A DNA stretch of 24,307 bases from IMG/VR virus record IMGVR_UViG_3300021579_000040, positions 1 to 24,307 of that record; one strand, written 5' to 3'. The position numbers and the translations under genes were made by a program. Source of the stretch: a virus. Below the pieces are notes generated by a model that was given only the letters and a program-made list of their open reading frames with translations, was not told the origin of the DNA and ran no database searches. Each line of letters starts with the position of its first letter. Within the stretch, counting starts at the first letter, position 1. This document shows positions 14,838-21,354 of the stretch, one piece after another.

Positions 14838-15119
14838 ATGATCACCTCTCACACTTATGTTCGAAAGCCATTTCTAGTAGATGCGATTCAGGTAACTGAG
14901 GAGAACTTCGACGACGTATGCCTCTGGTGCCAGGGATCTGCTCGTAACGATGATGGAAAGTACATTAAGGTTCGAGTTCTTCGAGCTTTGGGTGAGAACC
15001 AGACCAAGGCTCGAGTTGGCGACTGGATTCTGTACGCAGGAAAAGGTTACAAGGTGTACACTAACGCGGCGTTCCACGCTGCTTTCGAACTTCTGTCCCT
15101 CCGATCAATAGATGCGTAA
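14838..15119 (+). CDS. Small conserved phage protein, 'GDY/GDW' family copy 2
   Basis: 93 residues. 'TYVRKPFLVDAIQVTEENFD' leads to 'VCLWCQG', then 'ARVGDWILYAGKGYKVYTNA' and 'FHAAFELL'. This is the same layout as the product of 13706-13993 (AIQ.T, a WC.G helix end, V..GDW, and a final 'F.A.FE'). The two are likely paralogues. No function is known for the family. Confidence 0.75.
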   Translation: MITSHTYVRKPFLVDAIQVTEENFDDVCLWCQGSARNDDGKYIKVRVLRALGENQTKARVGDWILYAGKGYKVYTNAAFHAAFELLSLRSIDA

Positions 15120-15141
15120 ATACTTCTAACAGGAGTACTAA

Positions 15142-15552
15142 ATGTTTCTTGGTAGATTCTTTAAGATGGACCCCCACACTGATGACCTGTTGTTCGACGG
15201 TTCGTTTCTTCGCAATGGTATGAAGGTTACCGTCGGTGATTCCAGCCTGCGGTTCGAAGTCACCGATGCGATGGATCCTTACCAGTTGGATCAGGCTGAG
15301 ATTCTCAATCAGTGGTACACCATCTCATATGCTACTATCATCAACGGCGGAAAGTATGTCGCCTTTATCGCGACTTATGAGGACGGTCGAAAGAGGAAAC
15401 TAACATTCCCAATTGGCCAACCATGGCTTGTAAAGCTTGACACCATGCCGAATAAGATCGACGCCGAAACCGTTGTGAATCCTGAGACTTTGCTCCTTCC
15501 AGTCATTACTCGAGAGGATCTTAACCGAGTTAATTCTCGACACGGAGTCTAG
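15142..15552 (+). CDS. Hypothetical protein
   Basis: 136 residues with a good RBS (AACAGGAGTACTAA). The sequence is beta-rich: 'DPHTDDLLFDGSFLRNGMKV', 'WYTISYATIINGGKYVAFIA' and 'KRKLTFPIGQPW'. The C-terminus is Asp/Glu/Asn-rich. There are no TM segments and no recognised catalytic motif. It is not assigned to a family. The following 78-base gap holds overlapping potential hairpins. Confidence 0.65.
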   Translation: MFLGRFFKMDPHTDDLLFDGSFLRNGMKVTVGDSSLRFEVTDAMDPYQLDQAEILNQWYTISYATIINGGKYVAFIATYEDGRKRKLTFPIGQPWLVKLDTMPNKIDAETVVNPETLLLPVITREDLNRVNSRHGV

Positions 15553-15630
15553 TGTTTGTGGGTCTGGGTGGACCTAATACGTTCACCCTTTCCCAGAGAC
15601 ACTAAGTCTCTACTTCAAATAGGAGGAATC

Positions 15631-16041
15631 ATGCGGTTTGTCGTGAACAGTAAGGCTTGGATGACGTTTGTCCTTGTACTCGTCATTGGTGTGACCGTCG
15701 GCTTCTTTGCCTACACTCCTCGCGAGAATGGCGCAGACTCGGGAATCAAGGGATGCCAGGGAATCGCTGCTAATGCAGCTTCTCCAAAGGCTTCCGGAAG
15801 TAAGAAGAACACCCCTATGACTGAGTCTGACTATCGGAAGAATCGAAAGATCTATGAAGATTCCAAGTATGCGGATCTTAAGGCCGCGGGAACTTCTGTG
15901 ATTGACACTGTGTACGATATGTCCCAGGACACGGGTCAGGACTACTCGGGAAGTATGGCTGACCTGTACACCCTTCGTGATCATTGGGCTTCTTTGAAGC
16001 GTGCATGCGCGAACCATGGCGTTACTATTCCTTCTTTGTAA
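15631..16041 (+). CDS. Membrane-anchored or secreted small protein
   Basis: 136 residues from the ATG at 15631, with the very strong RBS AGGAGGAATC. The N-terminus 'MRFVVNSKAWMTFVLVLVIG' continues as one TM or uncleaved signal segment (about residues 8-30). A polar domain then has 'GIKGCQGIAANAAS' and a second Cys in 'RACANHGV', which could form a disulfide if exported. An outward-facing domain is inferred, as would suit superinfection exclusion or a lysis accessory role, but there is no family evidence for either. Confidence 0.65.
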   Translation: MRFVVNSKAWMTFVLVLVIGVTVGFFAYTPRENGADSGIKGCQGIAANAASPKASGSKKNTPMTESDYRKNRKIYEDSKYADLKAAGTSVIDTVYDMSQDTGQDYSGSMADLYTLRDHWASLKRACANHGVTIPSL

Positions 16042-16052
16042 AGAGGCGTATT

Positions 16053-16256
16053 ATGACTCATGCATATATCGATGATTTCAATTCCGATTACGAAGCAGGA
16101 CAACCTCGTTTTTCTTTGAAGCTTGAATTTTCAGACGAGTTTATGAAGTCATATCGCGAGTTTTTCAATTCAAAAACTTTGGGTTTGGGGACTAAAGAAA
16201 ACCCAATGATCACACTTGCTGACGAGGAAAGCACTAATGGCTTTTCGAATCATTAA
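16053..16256 (+). CDS. Small hypothetical protein
   Basis: 67 residues from the ATG at 16053 (RBS 'AGAGGCGTATT'). The chain is acidic in its first half and has 'SLKLEFSDEFMKSYREFF' as its most helical part. It overlaps the next gene by 20 bases. No family is recognised. Confidence 0.6.
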   Translation: MTHAYIDDFNSDYEAGQPRFSLKLEFSDEFMKSYREFFNSKTLGLGTKENPMITLADEESTNGFSNH

Positions 16257-16635
16257 CATGATTGAAGACGATCTTCCGGATAGAACTGCTTTCAGTTTCA
16301 ATCAACTCGAAGAGACTGGACTCTTGTGGTATATCAACCGTGCTTTGTTGAACCCGAGAGGTTTCGCTATGGCTCTGAACTACGCTGACGGCGAAAAAGA
16401 ACCACGAGGTTGGTCTATCGTTTCCTCAGATGGGCCCATCACGATTGTTGTGAATAGAGAACATGTCGGTTGGAAAGTTCCAACATACGACGACCCTATC
16501 ACAGTGACTATCGATGATGATTTCGAGCGACTGAAATTCAACATGCTTGAGAAATTGCTCATGCATACTCGTATTGCGGGACGTTGTCCATTGGAGGATA
16601 TAAATGACGCGCCTCTTGAAGGATATGGATGCTAA
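16237..16635 (+). CDS. Small conserved phage protein
   Basis: 132 residues from the ATG at 16237 (RBS 'GAGGAAAGCACTA'). The block 'ETGLLWYINRALLNPRGFAM' followed by 'GWSIVSSDGPITIVV' resembles a recurrent small actinophage protein with 'GLLW.INR...HPRGFAL' and a 'GW...G.DG' end. The C-terminus extends with 'DDDFERLKFNMLEKLLMHTR'. The function is unknown. Overlap on both sides shows tight packing. Confidence 0.65.
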   Translation: MAFRIINMIEDDLPDRTAFSFNQLEETGLLWYINRALLNPRGFAMALNYADGEKEPRGWSIVSSDGPITIVVNREHVGWKVPTYDDPITVTIDDDFERLKFNMLEKLLMHTRIAGRCPLEDINDAPLEGYGC

Positions 16636-16889
16636 TGCTGAGTCCTAATGATATTGCACAAAGGTTCGGACAGCATATTCCGACTCCTGAGGCTGCAAAA
16701 CAACATTACGATTTGCGTGAAAATTTCGTCCTCTTTGCTGGGATTCTGGCTACCACTCTTCCTGAGGGTCGCGAGAAGGACGAAGCACTTCTTCGGCTTG
16801 AAGATGCGTCGATGTGGGCACACAAGGCTGTCGCAATGCCTAACCCTCTAGTTCCGATGGGGGTTCAACGTCGCCGTGCGAAAAGCTAA
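16629..16889 (+). CDS. Acb2/Tad1-hairpin-like protein (candidate nucleotide sponge)
   Basis: 86 residues from the ATG at 16629. An ATG at 16635 gives 'MLSPNDIAQRF' and is also plausible. The pattern is 'SPNDIAQRFGQHIPTPEAAK', then a first helix ending 'ILATTLPEGREKDEAL', then 'LRLEDASMWAHKAVAMPN'. Small phage proteins with 'N.I..RF..H.....', 'LP.GREK..AL..LE.AM.WAN.A.A' belong to the family I recall as the Acb2/Tad1 hairpin domain. Acb2 binds cyclic nucleotides and blocks CBASS, and Tad1 does so for Thoeris. Only the hairpin is present here, so sponge activity is a hypothesis. It overlaps the previous gene by seven bases. Confidence 0.6.
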   Translation: MLMLSPNDIAQRFGQHIPTPEAAKQHYDLRENFVLFAGILATTLPEGREKDEALLRLEDASMWAHKAVAMPNPLVPMGVQRRRAKS

Positions 16890-16947
16890 ACTGTTTCTAG
16901 CAATCTTTATGTTCGTGATGTTTGTAGGATTCATTCCTTACAGCTGA
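16876..16947 (+). CDS. Possible 23-residue hydrophobic peptide
   Basis: A GTG at 16876 opens 'MRKAKLFLAIFMFVMFVGFI' and ends PYS, a basic start followed by one TM-length stretch. It overlaps the previous gene by 14 bases and is closed by a hairpin. There is no good RBS, so it may be chance reading. Confidence 0.35.
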   Translation: MRKAKLFLAIFMFVMFVGFIPYS

Positions 16948-16948
16948 C

Positions 16949-16999
16949 GTTGTGGGGTCTCTAACCTGAGGCCCTGCAACAAAAACATGGTATTACTTT
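16949..16999 (+). terminator. Terminator-like hairpin
   Basis: GTTGTGGGGTCTC (16949-16961) pairs fully with GAGGCCCTGCAAC (16968-16980), allowing three G-T pairs, across a six-base loop. A run of T lies a little downstream at 16996-17002. It ends the run of small genes from 13706 onward. Confidence 0.65.
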
Positions 17000-17018
17000 T
17001 TTATCTAAATGAGGAACT

Positions 17019-17213
17019 ATGGACTGGTATAGAATTCTGGAAGAAAGATTTACTCACCGACAAATCATGATATATATGAAGGTTGCTTACAACGCTTCAT
17101 ACCCTAGTGTGACCGCTTTCATTAAACACTATAATTCTCTGAACACTAATCAGCAACGTTCTCTTCTACGCGAAACCTCCAGATGGTACAAAACATATGG
17201 GATTTCGAAATGA
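17019..17213 (+). CDS. Small helical protein
   Basis: 64 residues (RBS 'AAATGAGGAACT'). It is almost all helix with many aromatic and basic residues: 'DWYRILEERFTHRQIMIYMK' and 'RSLLRETSRWYKTYG'. It is the first gene after the hairpin at 16949-16980 and starts a short chain (17019, 17210, 17428) linked by ATGA-type overlaps. The function is unknown. Confidence 0.65.
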   Translation: MDWYRILEERFTHRQIMIYMKVAYNASYPSVTAFIKHYNSLNTNQQRSLLRETSRWYKTYGISK

Positions 17214-17431
17214 AGAAAATCGATGGCGTTATTGTCAAGACAGAAGCTGAAGTAACTCTTGGCGAAGTTAGAGAATGGTTGGAAACTGTTCATAAAGAGT
17301 TTCATTTCGATATTTCTACTTTCGCCGCTCACTTCGATACTTGGTCTGCACCACGACAAGATATTGTGATTAAACTTACCCGAGCGTGGTTGATCGACAA
17401 AGCGATTAAAGCCGAACAGGAGAAGTTATGA
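17210..17431 (+). CDS. Small hypothetical protein
   Basis: 73 residues from the ATG at 17210, overlapping the previous stop by four bases (ATGA). 'TLGEVREWLETVHKEFHFDI', 'FAAHFDTWSAPRQDIVIKLT' and 'RAWLIDKAIKAEQEKL' predict three helices. No family is recognised. The overlap implies coupled translation. Confidence 0.6.
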   Translation: MKKIDGVIVKTEAEVTLGEVREWLETVHKEFHFDISTFAAHFDTWSAPRQDIVIKLTRAWLIDKAIKAEQEKL

Positions 17432-17661
17432 AAATCGAAATTGAAGTCGAAGACATCGAAGAGTCGGATCTGCTTTCCGCTTTTATTTTGGCGAGACAAG
17501 CTATTGCCCTTATGCTTTATTCAGCGCCAGAGGAACGAGACTGGTATTGTCACGTGATGCGTACACTTGGCGATAAATATTTGGAGAGTCTCAGAAACAA
17601 ATGTCCGTATGCGCATACAGTAGTTCCAAAAGAACTCCTAGAAGACTACAAGCCCATTTAA
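17428..17661 (+). CDS. Small hypothetical protein
   Basis: 77 residues, again with an ATGA overlap, and an AGGAGAAGTT RBS. The N-terminus is acidic ('KIEIEVEDIEESDLLSAFIL') and the rest helical with 'EERDWYCHVMRTLGDKYLES'. No family is recognised. Confidence 0.6.
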   Translation: MKIEIEVEDIEESDLLSAFILARQAIALMLYSAPEERDWYCHVMRTLGDKYLESLRNKCPYAHTVVPKELLEDYKPI

Positions 17662-17696
17662 GGCCCCTGAGAGCCACGTAGACGGGTTTTTATGAA

Positions 17697-18866
17697 ATGT
17701 CGGTAGACCTATATCCCCATCAGAAAAAAGCCGTCAGTGATCTTAAGAACGGGTCTATATTATGGGGAGGTGTTGGAAGTGGGAAATCCCTTACTGCAGT
17801 GGCTTATTACATGGCTAACGAATCTCCTCGGAATATTCTTGTAATTACTACTGCGAAGAAACGCGATAGCCTTGACTGGGATGGGGAATTCGCAAAATTT
17901 GGAGTTGGTAAGTATGAGGGCGCCACTCTAGCGGGCTTGTTAAAAGTTGATTCATGGAACAACATCAGTAAGCATGTTGGGCTGAAGGACTACTTCATAA
18001 TCTTTGACGAGCAGCGACTTGTAGGATCCGGCGGCTGGGTTAAGGCCTTTCTTAAGATGACCAAACACAATCGTTGGATCCTACTATCAGCTACTCCTGG
18101 AGATTGTTGGCTTGACTACATACCAGTGTTCGTAGCAAATGGTTTTTACAAGAATAGAACCGAGTTTAAGCGAGATCATGTAATTTATGCCCCGTATACT
18201 AAATTCCCAAAAGTAACAGGGTATAAGAATGAACGTAAGCTAGCGCACCTCAGATCGAAGCTCCTCGTAGAAATGCCGTACATGAGGACTACTATCCGAG
18301 AAGTGTACAAAGTCCCTGTATCGCATGATAAAGACCTTTTAAACATGGTGGTGAAGCGTTGGCATCCGTACGAGGAACGCCCCCTAAGAGATGCGGGGGA
18401 AATGTTCATGATGATGCGAAGAGTCGTGAATGGCGACACATCTCGTTTGTCAGCCCTGTTGGAGTTGATGGAGAGCCACAAGAAGATAGTGCTCTTCTAC
18501 AACTTCGACTACGAACTAGTGCTTTTGAGGAGCCTCGCGAATCTAGAAGGCATAGGGTACGCTGAATGGAATGGGCACAAACACGAGAACATTCCAAAAA
18601 CTGATAGATGGATTTATATAGTTCAGTATTCAGCAGGAGCTGAAGGTTGGAACTGTACGGATACTGATACTGTTGTATTCTATTCTTTGAATTATTCGTA
18701 CAAGCTATGGGAGCAGGCTCAAGGTAGAATCGACAGATTAAACACCCTGTTCCAAGTGTTGAAGTACTATGTTCTTGTAAGTGATACCTCTATTGACATG
18801 GCTATTTTAGAAGCCCTCGAGTCGAAACGAGACTTTAATGAGCAAGCCTTCAACAGTAACAACTAA
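17697..18866 (+). CDS. SF2 helicase, SNF2-like
   Basis: 389 residues. The two RecA-like halves are visible: motif Q/I 'LYPHQKKAV' with Walker A GGVGSGKS (24-31), motif II DEQR (104-107), motif III SAT (131-133), and motif [10 protein letters not shown] (340-347) preceded by '[17 protein letters not shown]' (motif V). It is shorter than chromatin remodellers and typical of phage SNF2-like helicases, which act in replication or recombination. There is no strong RBS at 17697. The region 17662-17696 has 'GACGGGTTTTTATGAA' before the ATG. Confidence 0.85.
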   Translation: MSVDLYPHQKKAVSDLKNGSILWGGVGSGKSLTAVAYYMANESPRNILVITTAKKRDSLDWDGEFAKFGVGKYEGATLAGLLKVDSWNNISKHVGLKDYFIIFDEQRLVGSGGWVKAFLKMTKHNRWILLSATPGDCWLDYIPVFVANGFYKNRTEFKRDHVIYAPYTKFPKVTGYKNERKLAHLRSKLLVEMPYMRTTIREVYKVPVSHDKDLLNMVVKRWHPYEERPLRDAGEMFMMMRRVVNGDTSRLSALLELMESHKKIVLFYNFDYELVLLRSLANLEGIGYAEWNGHKHENIPKTDRWIYIVQYSAGAEGWNCTDTDTVVFYSLNYSYKLWEQAQGRIDRLNTLFQVLKYYVLVSDTSIDMAILEALESKRDFNEQAFNSNN

Positions 18867-19059
18867 CACTGACGGAACACTTACTTCTATTTGTGATTTT
18901 ACAGTAAAGGGTGTAAAGAAGCGGTCTACTACGGTGACTCATACGACCACGATAACCTTGCCTTGTATTGAGCATGACAAAACCACAGGTGGAACAGTTG
19001 TAGATTTTATTGAAACGCCTTGTGTTGAGATCTTGTCGTATACAGTTGTTGATATTTAG
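18838..19059 (+). CDS. Small Thr-rich hypothetical protein
   Basis: 73 residues. The ATG at 18838 overlaps the helicase by 29 bases. It is rich in Thr and Val with an all-beta look: '[20 protein letters not shown]', '[17 protein letters not shown]' and '[20 protein letters not shown]'. It contains three cysteines. No family is assigned. The overlap and even codon use suggest it is real. Confidence 0.6.
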   Translation: MSKPSTVTTNTDGTLTSICDFTVKGVKKRSTTVTHTTTITLPCIEHDKTTGGTVVDFIETPCVEILSYTVVDI

Positions 19060-19067
19060 GAAGCGCC

Positions 19068-19343
19068 ATGTCTGCTGACAATGTTAATAACCCATCCCAC
19101 TATCAAATGTACTATGGCCTTGAGGTTATTGATCTAACTGAACAGATGAACTTTAATCGTGGTAATGCCGTTAAGTATATCTGTCGGGCTGGTTTTAAAT
19201 CTGGCGGTAACGAGAAGGAAGATTTGCGGAAAGCTATTTGGTATTTGCGTAGGGAACTCGATAGGATTGAACGAACTAGGAATCTTATTGAGCCTATGAA
19301 GTTTATGGATACGGATCTCGGCGAGGAGATTATGGGTAGTTAA
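19068..19343 (+). CDS. DUF3310 family protein
   Basis: 91 residues (RBS 'TAGGAAGCGCC'). The consensus 'NPSHYQMYYGLEVIDLTEQM', 'FNRGNAVKYICRAGFKSGG' and 'KEDLRKAIWYLRRELDR' identifies DUF3310 (PF11753), often labelled 'SaV-like nucleotide kinase'. The kinase label is weakly founded because no Walker motif is present. The family is common in phage replication regions, and here it borders the repeat-rich noncoding segment. Confidence 0.9.
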   Translation: MSADNVNNPSHYQMYYGLEVIDLTEQMNFNRGNAVKYICRAGFKSGGNEKEDLRKAIWYLRRELDRIERTRNLIEPMKFMDTDLGEEIMGS

Positions 19344-19732
19344 AAGTATATAAAACATATCAATTTAGGACAATTTGTATCCCTTTGGGAGGAGTTGGGA
19401 CGGAAGGGATAAATCGGACATATCCCCTGTCGTTCTGTCGGACTTTTTTCTAAACCGCTTGAGCATTGTATAAATGGATATCATGTTTTCCTGTCGTTCT
19501 GTCACTTTACTCTATACCCCCTTACGCGCGAGAAAAATAGTATATAGGTATACAAAGTATGACAAATCGGACATATTTATAACCCAAAGTAATATGTTTA
19601 AAAACATGATATCGCATTGATAAAATATAGAGAAAAGTTGAAAAAAGTCCGACAGAACGACAACCCAATATATACCAATGGTCTATATTGTTCCAAATAA
19701 TTCCAAAATGTCCGAATTTATAAGGAGGATTA
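19344..19732 (+). other. AT-rich repeat region, candidate origin or control region
   Basis: This 389-base gap has no credible gene. It holds a perfect 23-bp inverted repeat (19428-19450 against 19640-19662). A shorter unit TGTCGTTCTGTC occurs at 19428 and 19492, and inverted at 19651. TCGGACAT occurs at 19414 and 19567, and inverted at 19708. GATATCATGTTTT at 19477-19489 is the inverse of AAAACATGATATC at 19601. The segment is very AT-rich between repeats and lies beside helicase, DUF3310 and nuclease genes. Origin function is inferred; regulatory function is an alternative. Confidence 0.5.
19428..19662. repeat. Perfect 23-bp inverted repeat flanking 189 bases
   Basis: The left arm (19428-19450) begins TGTCGTTCTGTCGGAC and ends in six T and a C. 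The right arm (19640-19662) is its exact reverse complement. A partial third copy (12 bases) lies inside at 19492-19503. Confidence 0.85.
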
Positions 19733-19942
19733 ATGCCGGGTAAAACTGGTATCCCAATAGTTAACATCACGACAGGTCAAAGATTTGAATCCACCAAAGA
19801 GGCAGCCGCTACTCTAGGTGTTCTGTCTTCAACCGTAACTAACCATCTACGAAGGCGCACTAAGACTTTGCTTGGCTGCAAGTATGAATACGAATACATG
19901 CTAACTGAGTCAGACACAGAAACCGATCCCCCACAAAGTTAG
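19733..19942 (+). CDS. NUMOD1-like DNA-binding protein
   Basis: 69 residues, with the RBS 'TATAAGGAGGATTA'. 'IPIVNITTGQRFESTKEAAA' with 'TLGVLSSTVTNHLRRRT' is a helix-turn-helix of the NUMOD1 type. In homing endonucleases this accompanies an HNH or GIY-YIG nuclease domain. Only the DNA-binding module is present here. It could be a remnant of a larger endonuclease, or a stand-alone regulator acting on the neighbouring repeats. Confidence 0.65.
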   Translation: MPGKTGIPIVNITTGQRFESTKEAAATLGVLSSTVTNHLRRRTKTLLGCKYEYEYMLTESDTETDPPQS

Positions 19943-19949
19943 AGGGTCG

Positions 19950-20447
19950 ATGAGTGAATTATGGAAAGTCGTAGAAGAATTTCCGAATTATGAAGTAAGT
20001 AATTTAGGTGGTGTTCGAAATGCAAAGTATGATCGCCCTAACAAGACTAGTATCAATAATCGTGGTATATTGATAACAGCCTTCTACAAAGGCGGTAAAT
20101 TATATCGCCGTGCTTTATCAAACGTCGTAGCTAGGTTGTTCTTACCCCCACCAGAAAGAGAAGATTTTAACTCAGTCATAAATCTTAACGGTGACAGATT
20201 CAATTGCCGATCAGATAACCTAGCTTGGCGTCCTTATCATTTCGCAGTAAAGTATTTCCGCGAGAGAGCCCTTGAACCGTTCCCCAGATGGAACAAACCT
20301 TTCGTGATGGTAGAAACAGGAGAAGTATTCCAGTCGCCTAATGAGTGTGCTACCCGTTATGGGCTCTTGGAGACTGGTATCTATCTATCCCTAGTCAAAG
20401 GCAATACTGTCTTTCCAGGAGACTATACGTTTACTTTTAAAACATGA
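19950..20447 (+). CDS. NUMOD4/HNH-related protein, probably nuclease-dead
   Basis: 165 residues. The N-terminal 'WKVVEEFPNYEVSNLGGVRN' is a NUMOD4 motif. Next is an HNH-like block 'VINLNGDRFNCRSDNLAWRP', where the usual catalytic His of 'V(N/D)H.(N/D)GD' is Asn. The Asp/Asn and Asn-Leu scaffold are kept. The C-terminal 'PFVMVETGEVFQSPNECATR' block followed by 'YGLLETGIY' repeats the NUMOD1 pattern. DNA binding without cleavage is inferred. A start at ATG 19950 is chosen; 'GAGGGTCG' precedes it. Confidence 0.65.
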   Translation: MSELWKVVEEFPNYEVSNLGGVRNAKYDRPNKTSINNRGILITAFYKGGKLYRRALSNVVARLFLPPPEREDFNSVINLNGDRFNCRSDNLAWRPYHFAVKYFRERALEPFPRWNKPFVMVETGEVFQSPNECATRYGLLETGIYLSLVKGNTVFPGDYTFTFKT

Positions 20448-20449
20448 TA

Positions 20450-20479
20450 TCGCAACGTGTGTAAAACTTGCGATATAAT
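20450..20479 (+). promoter_or_regulatory. Possible promoter P4 before the nuclease gene
   Basis: A consensus TATAAT (20474-20479) in 'CTTGCGATATAATAGAAGG' lies just after the second copy of the 16-bp repeat. A TCGCA is present at 20450, but with 19 rather than 14 bases of spacing, so P4 differs from P1-P3. No clear -35 box is visible. Confidence 0.4.
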
Positions 20480-20528
20480 AGAAGGAGTAGAAACAAGCCT
20501 TTTTGCTTTGTAGAAGGGAGAGCCGTTC

Positions 20529-20852
20529 ATGAAACTTGAAAGTAAATTTCAATCTGAACTAATTAAAGAACTTCATAGGCGGCTCCCCGGCTGCTTTGTA
20601 ATTAAGAACGATTCTAGTCACACACAAGGTATTCTAGATCTTTCGATTCTGTATGGACCTTGGTGGGCTATGCTCGAAGTAAAACGAAGTGCTAAGGCAA
20701 ATGTGCAGCCGAATCAACCATACTATGTTGATAAATTTAGTGGGATGGGTTTCGCAGCATTCATCTATCCCGAAAACATGACGGAGACCCTAGATGAACT
20801 TCAAACCTACTTCGGTGAACTTGAAAGGAACACACGCTTTCCTGACTCCTAG
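20529..20852 (+). CDS. VRR-NUC domain nuclease
   Basis: 107 residues, with RBS 'GAAGGGAGAGCCGTTC'. 'ESKFQSELIKELHRRLPGCF', then 'IKNDSSHTQGILDLSILY' and 'WAMLEVKRS..A....QPNQPYYVD' carry the PD-(D/E)XK pattern: GI.D (D40), ExK (E55, K57) and a final Q. This is the VRR-NUC type (PF08774), stand-alone in phages, with endonuclease or branched-DNA resolution activity. It overlaps the next gene by 59 bases in another frame. Confidence 0.8.
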   Translation: MKLESKFQSELIKELHRRLPGCFVIKNDSSHTQGILDLSILYGPWWAMLEVKRSAKANVQPNQPYYVDKFSGMGFAAFIYPENMTETLDELQTYFGELERNTRFPDS

Positions 20853-21354
20853 TTCTCCTGCATGGGTGAACTATACTGATGATAAGTTGGATCGTGTTTG
20901 GTACACTACCATGGCTTCGAAGCGTGGTACTGAACTACATGATTTTGCAAGTCAGGCTATTCGTCTCGGCGTACTCCTTCCCGATACAACCAAGACACTA
21001 AACGCCTATGTTAACGATTCCATTCGATTTGGTTTGACCCCCGAACAGCTACTGTTCTATTCACCAAATTGTTATGGACATGCTGACAGCATTGGTTTTA
21101 AACGAAACAAACTTAGAGTACATGATCTAAAGACTGGTGTGGCTGAAGCTTCACCAACTCAACTTGAAATCTACGCTGCTATTTTCTGTTTGGAATACAG
21201 ATTCCGTCCTATTGATATTGAGATAGAGCTTCGCATCTACCAGAATGATAGTGTTAAAGTTTTCGATCCAGGTCCTGACGCAATCTTTCATATTATGGAC
21301 CGAATCGTGTCATTTGACAAAAGGATCGAGAGTCTGAAAGCGGAGGTAGCATGA
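20794..21354 (+). CDS. RecB/Cas4-like PD-(D/E)XK nuclease
   Basis: 186 residues. Key residues fit the RecB-family nuclease core: H49 in 'GTELHDFA', D98 in 'GHADSIGF', D111 and K113 in 'VHDLKTG', and Q123...Y127 in 'QLEIYAA'. Such phage enzymes act in recombination, DNA end processing or host DNA degradation. There are no Cys clusters, so the Cas4-type iron-sulfur site is missing. The start at 20794 has an RBS 'ACGGAGACCCTAG'. The stop overlaps the RNA polymerase-like gene start (ATGA). Confidence 0.75.
   Translation: MNFKPTSVNLKGTHAFLTPSSPAWVNYTDDKLDRVWYTTMASKRGTELHDFASQAIRLGVLLPDTTKTLNAYVNDSIRFGLTPEQLLFYSPNCYGHADSIGFKRNKLRVHDLKTGVAEASPTQLEIYAAIFCLEYRFRPIDIEIELRIYQNDSVKVFDPGPDAIFHIMDRIVSFDKRIESLKAEVA

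Larger units (their letters stand above)
19601..20454. repeat. 16-bp direct repeat AAAACATGATATCGCA flanking two ORFs
   Basis: Copies at 19601-19616 and 20439-20454 are identical and bracket the NUMOD1-like and NUMOD4-like genes. A further inverted core copy lies at 19477-19489. Confidence 0.8.

Noticed and set aside
19344-19732. CRISPR array considered because of the multiple repeats.
   Set aside because: The repeats are few, unevenly spaced, of several types and partly inverted, with no spacer-repeat periodicity.
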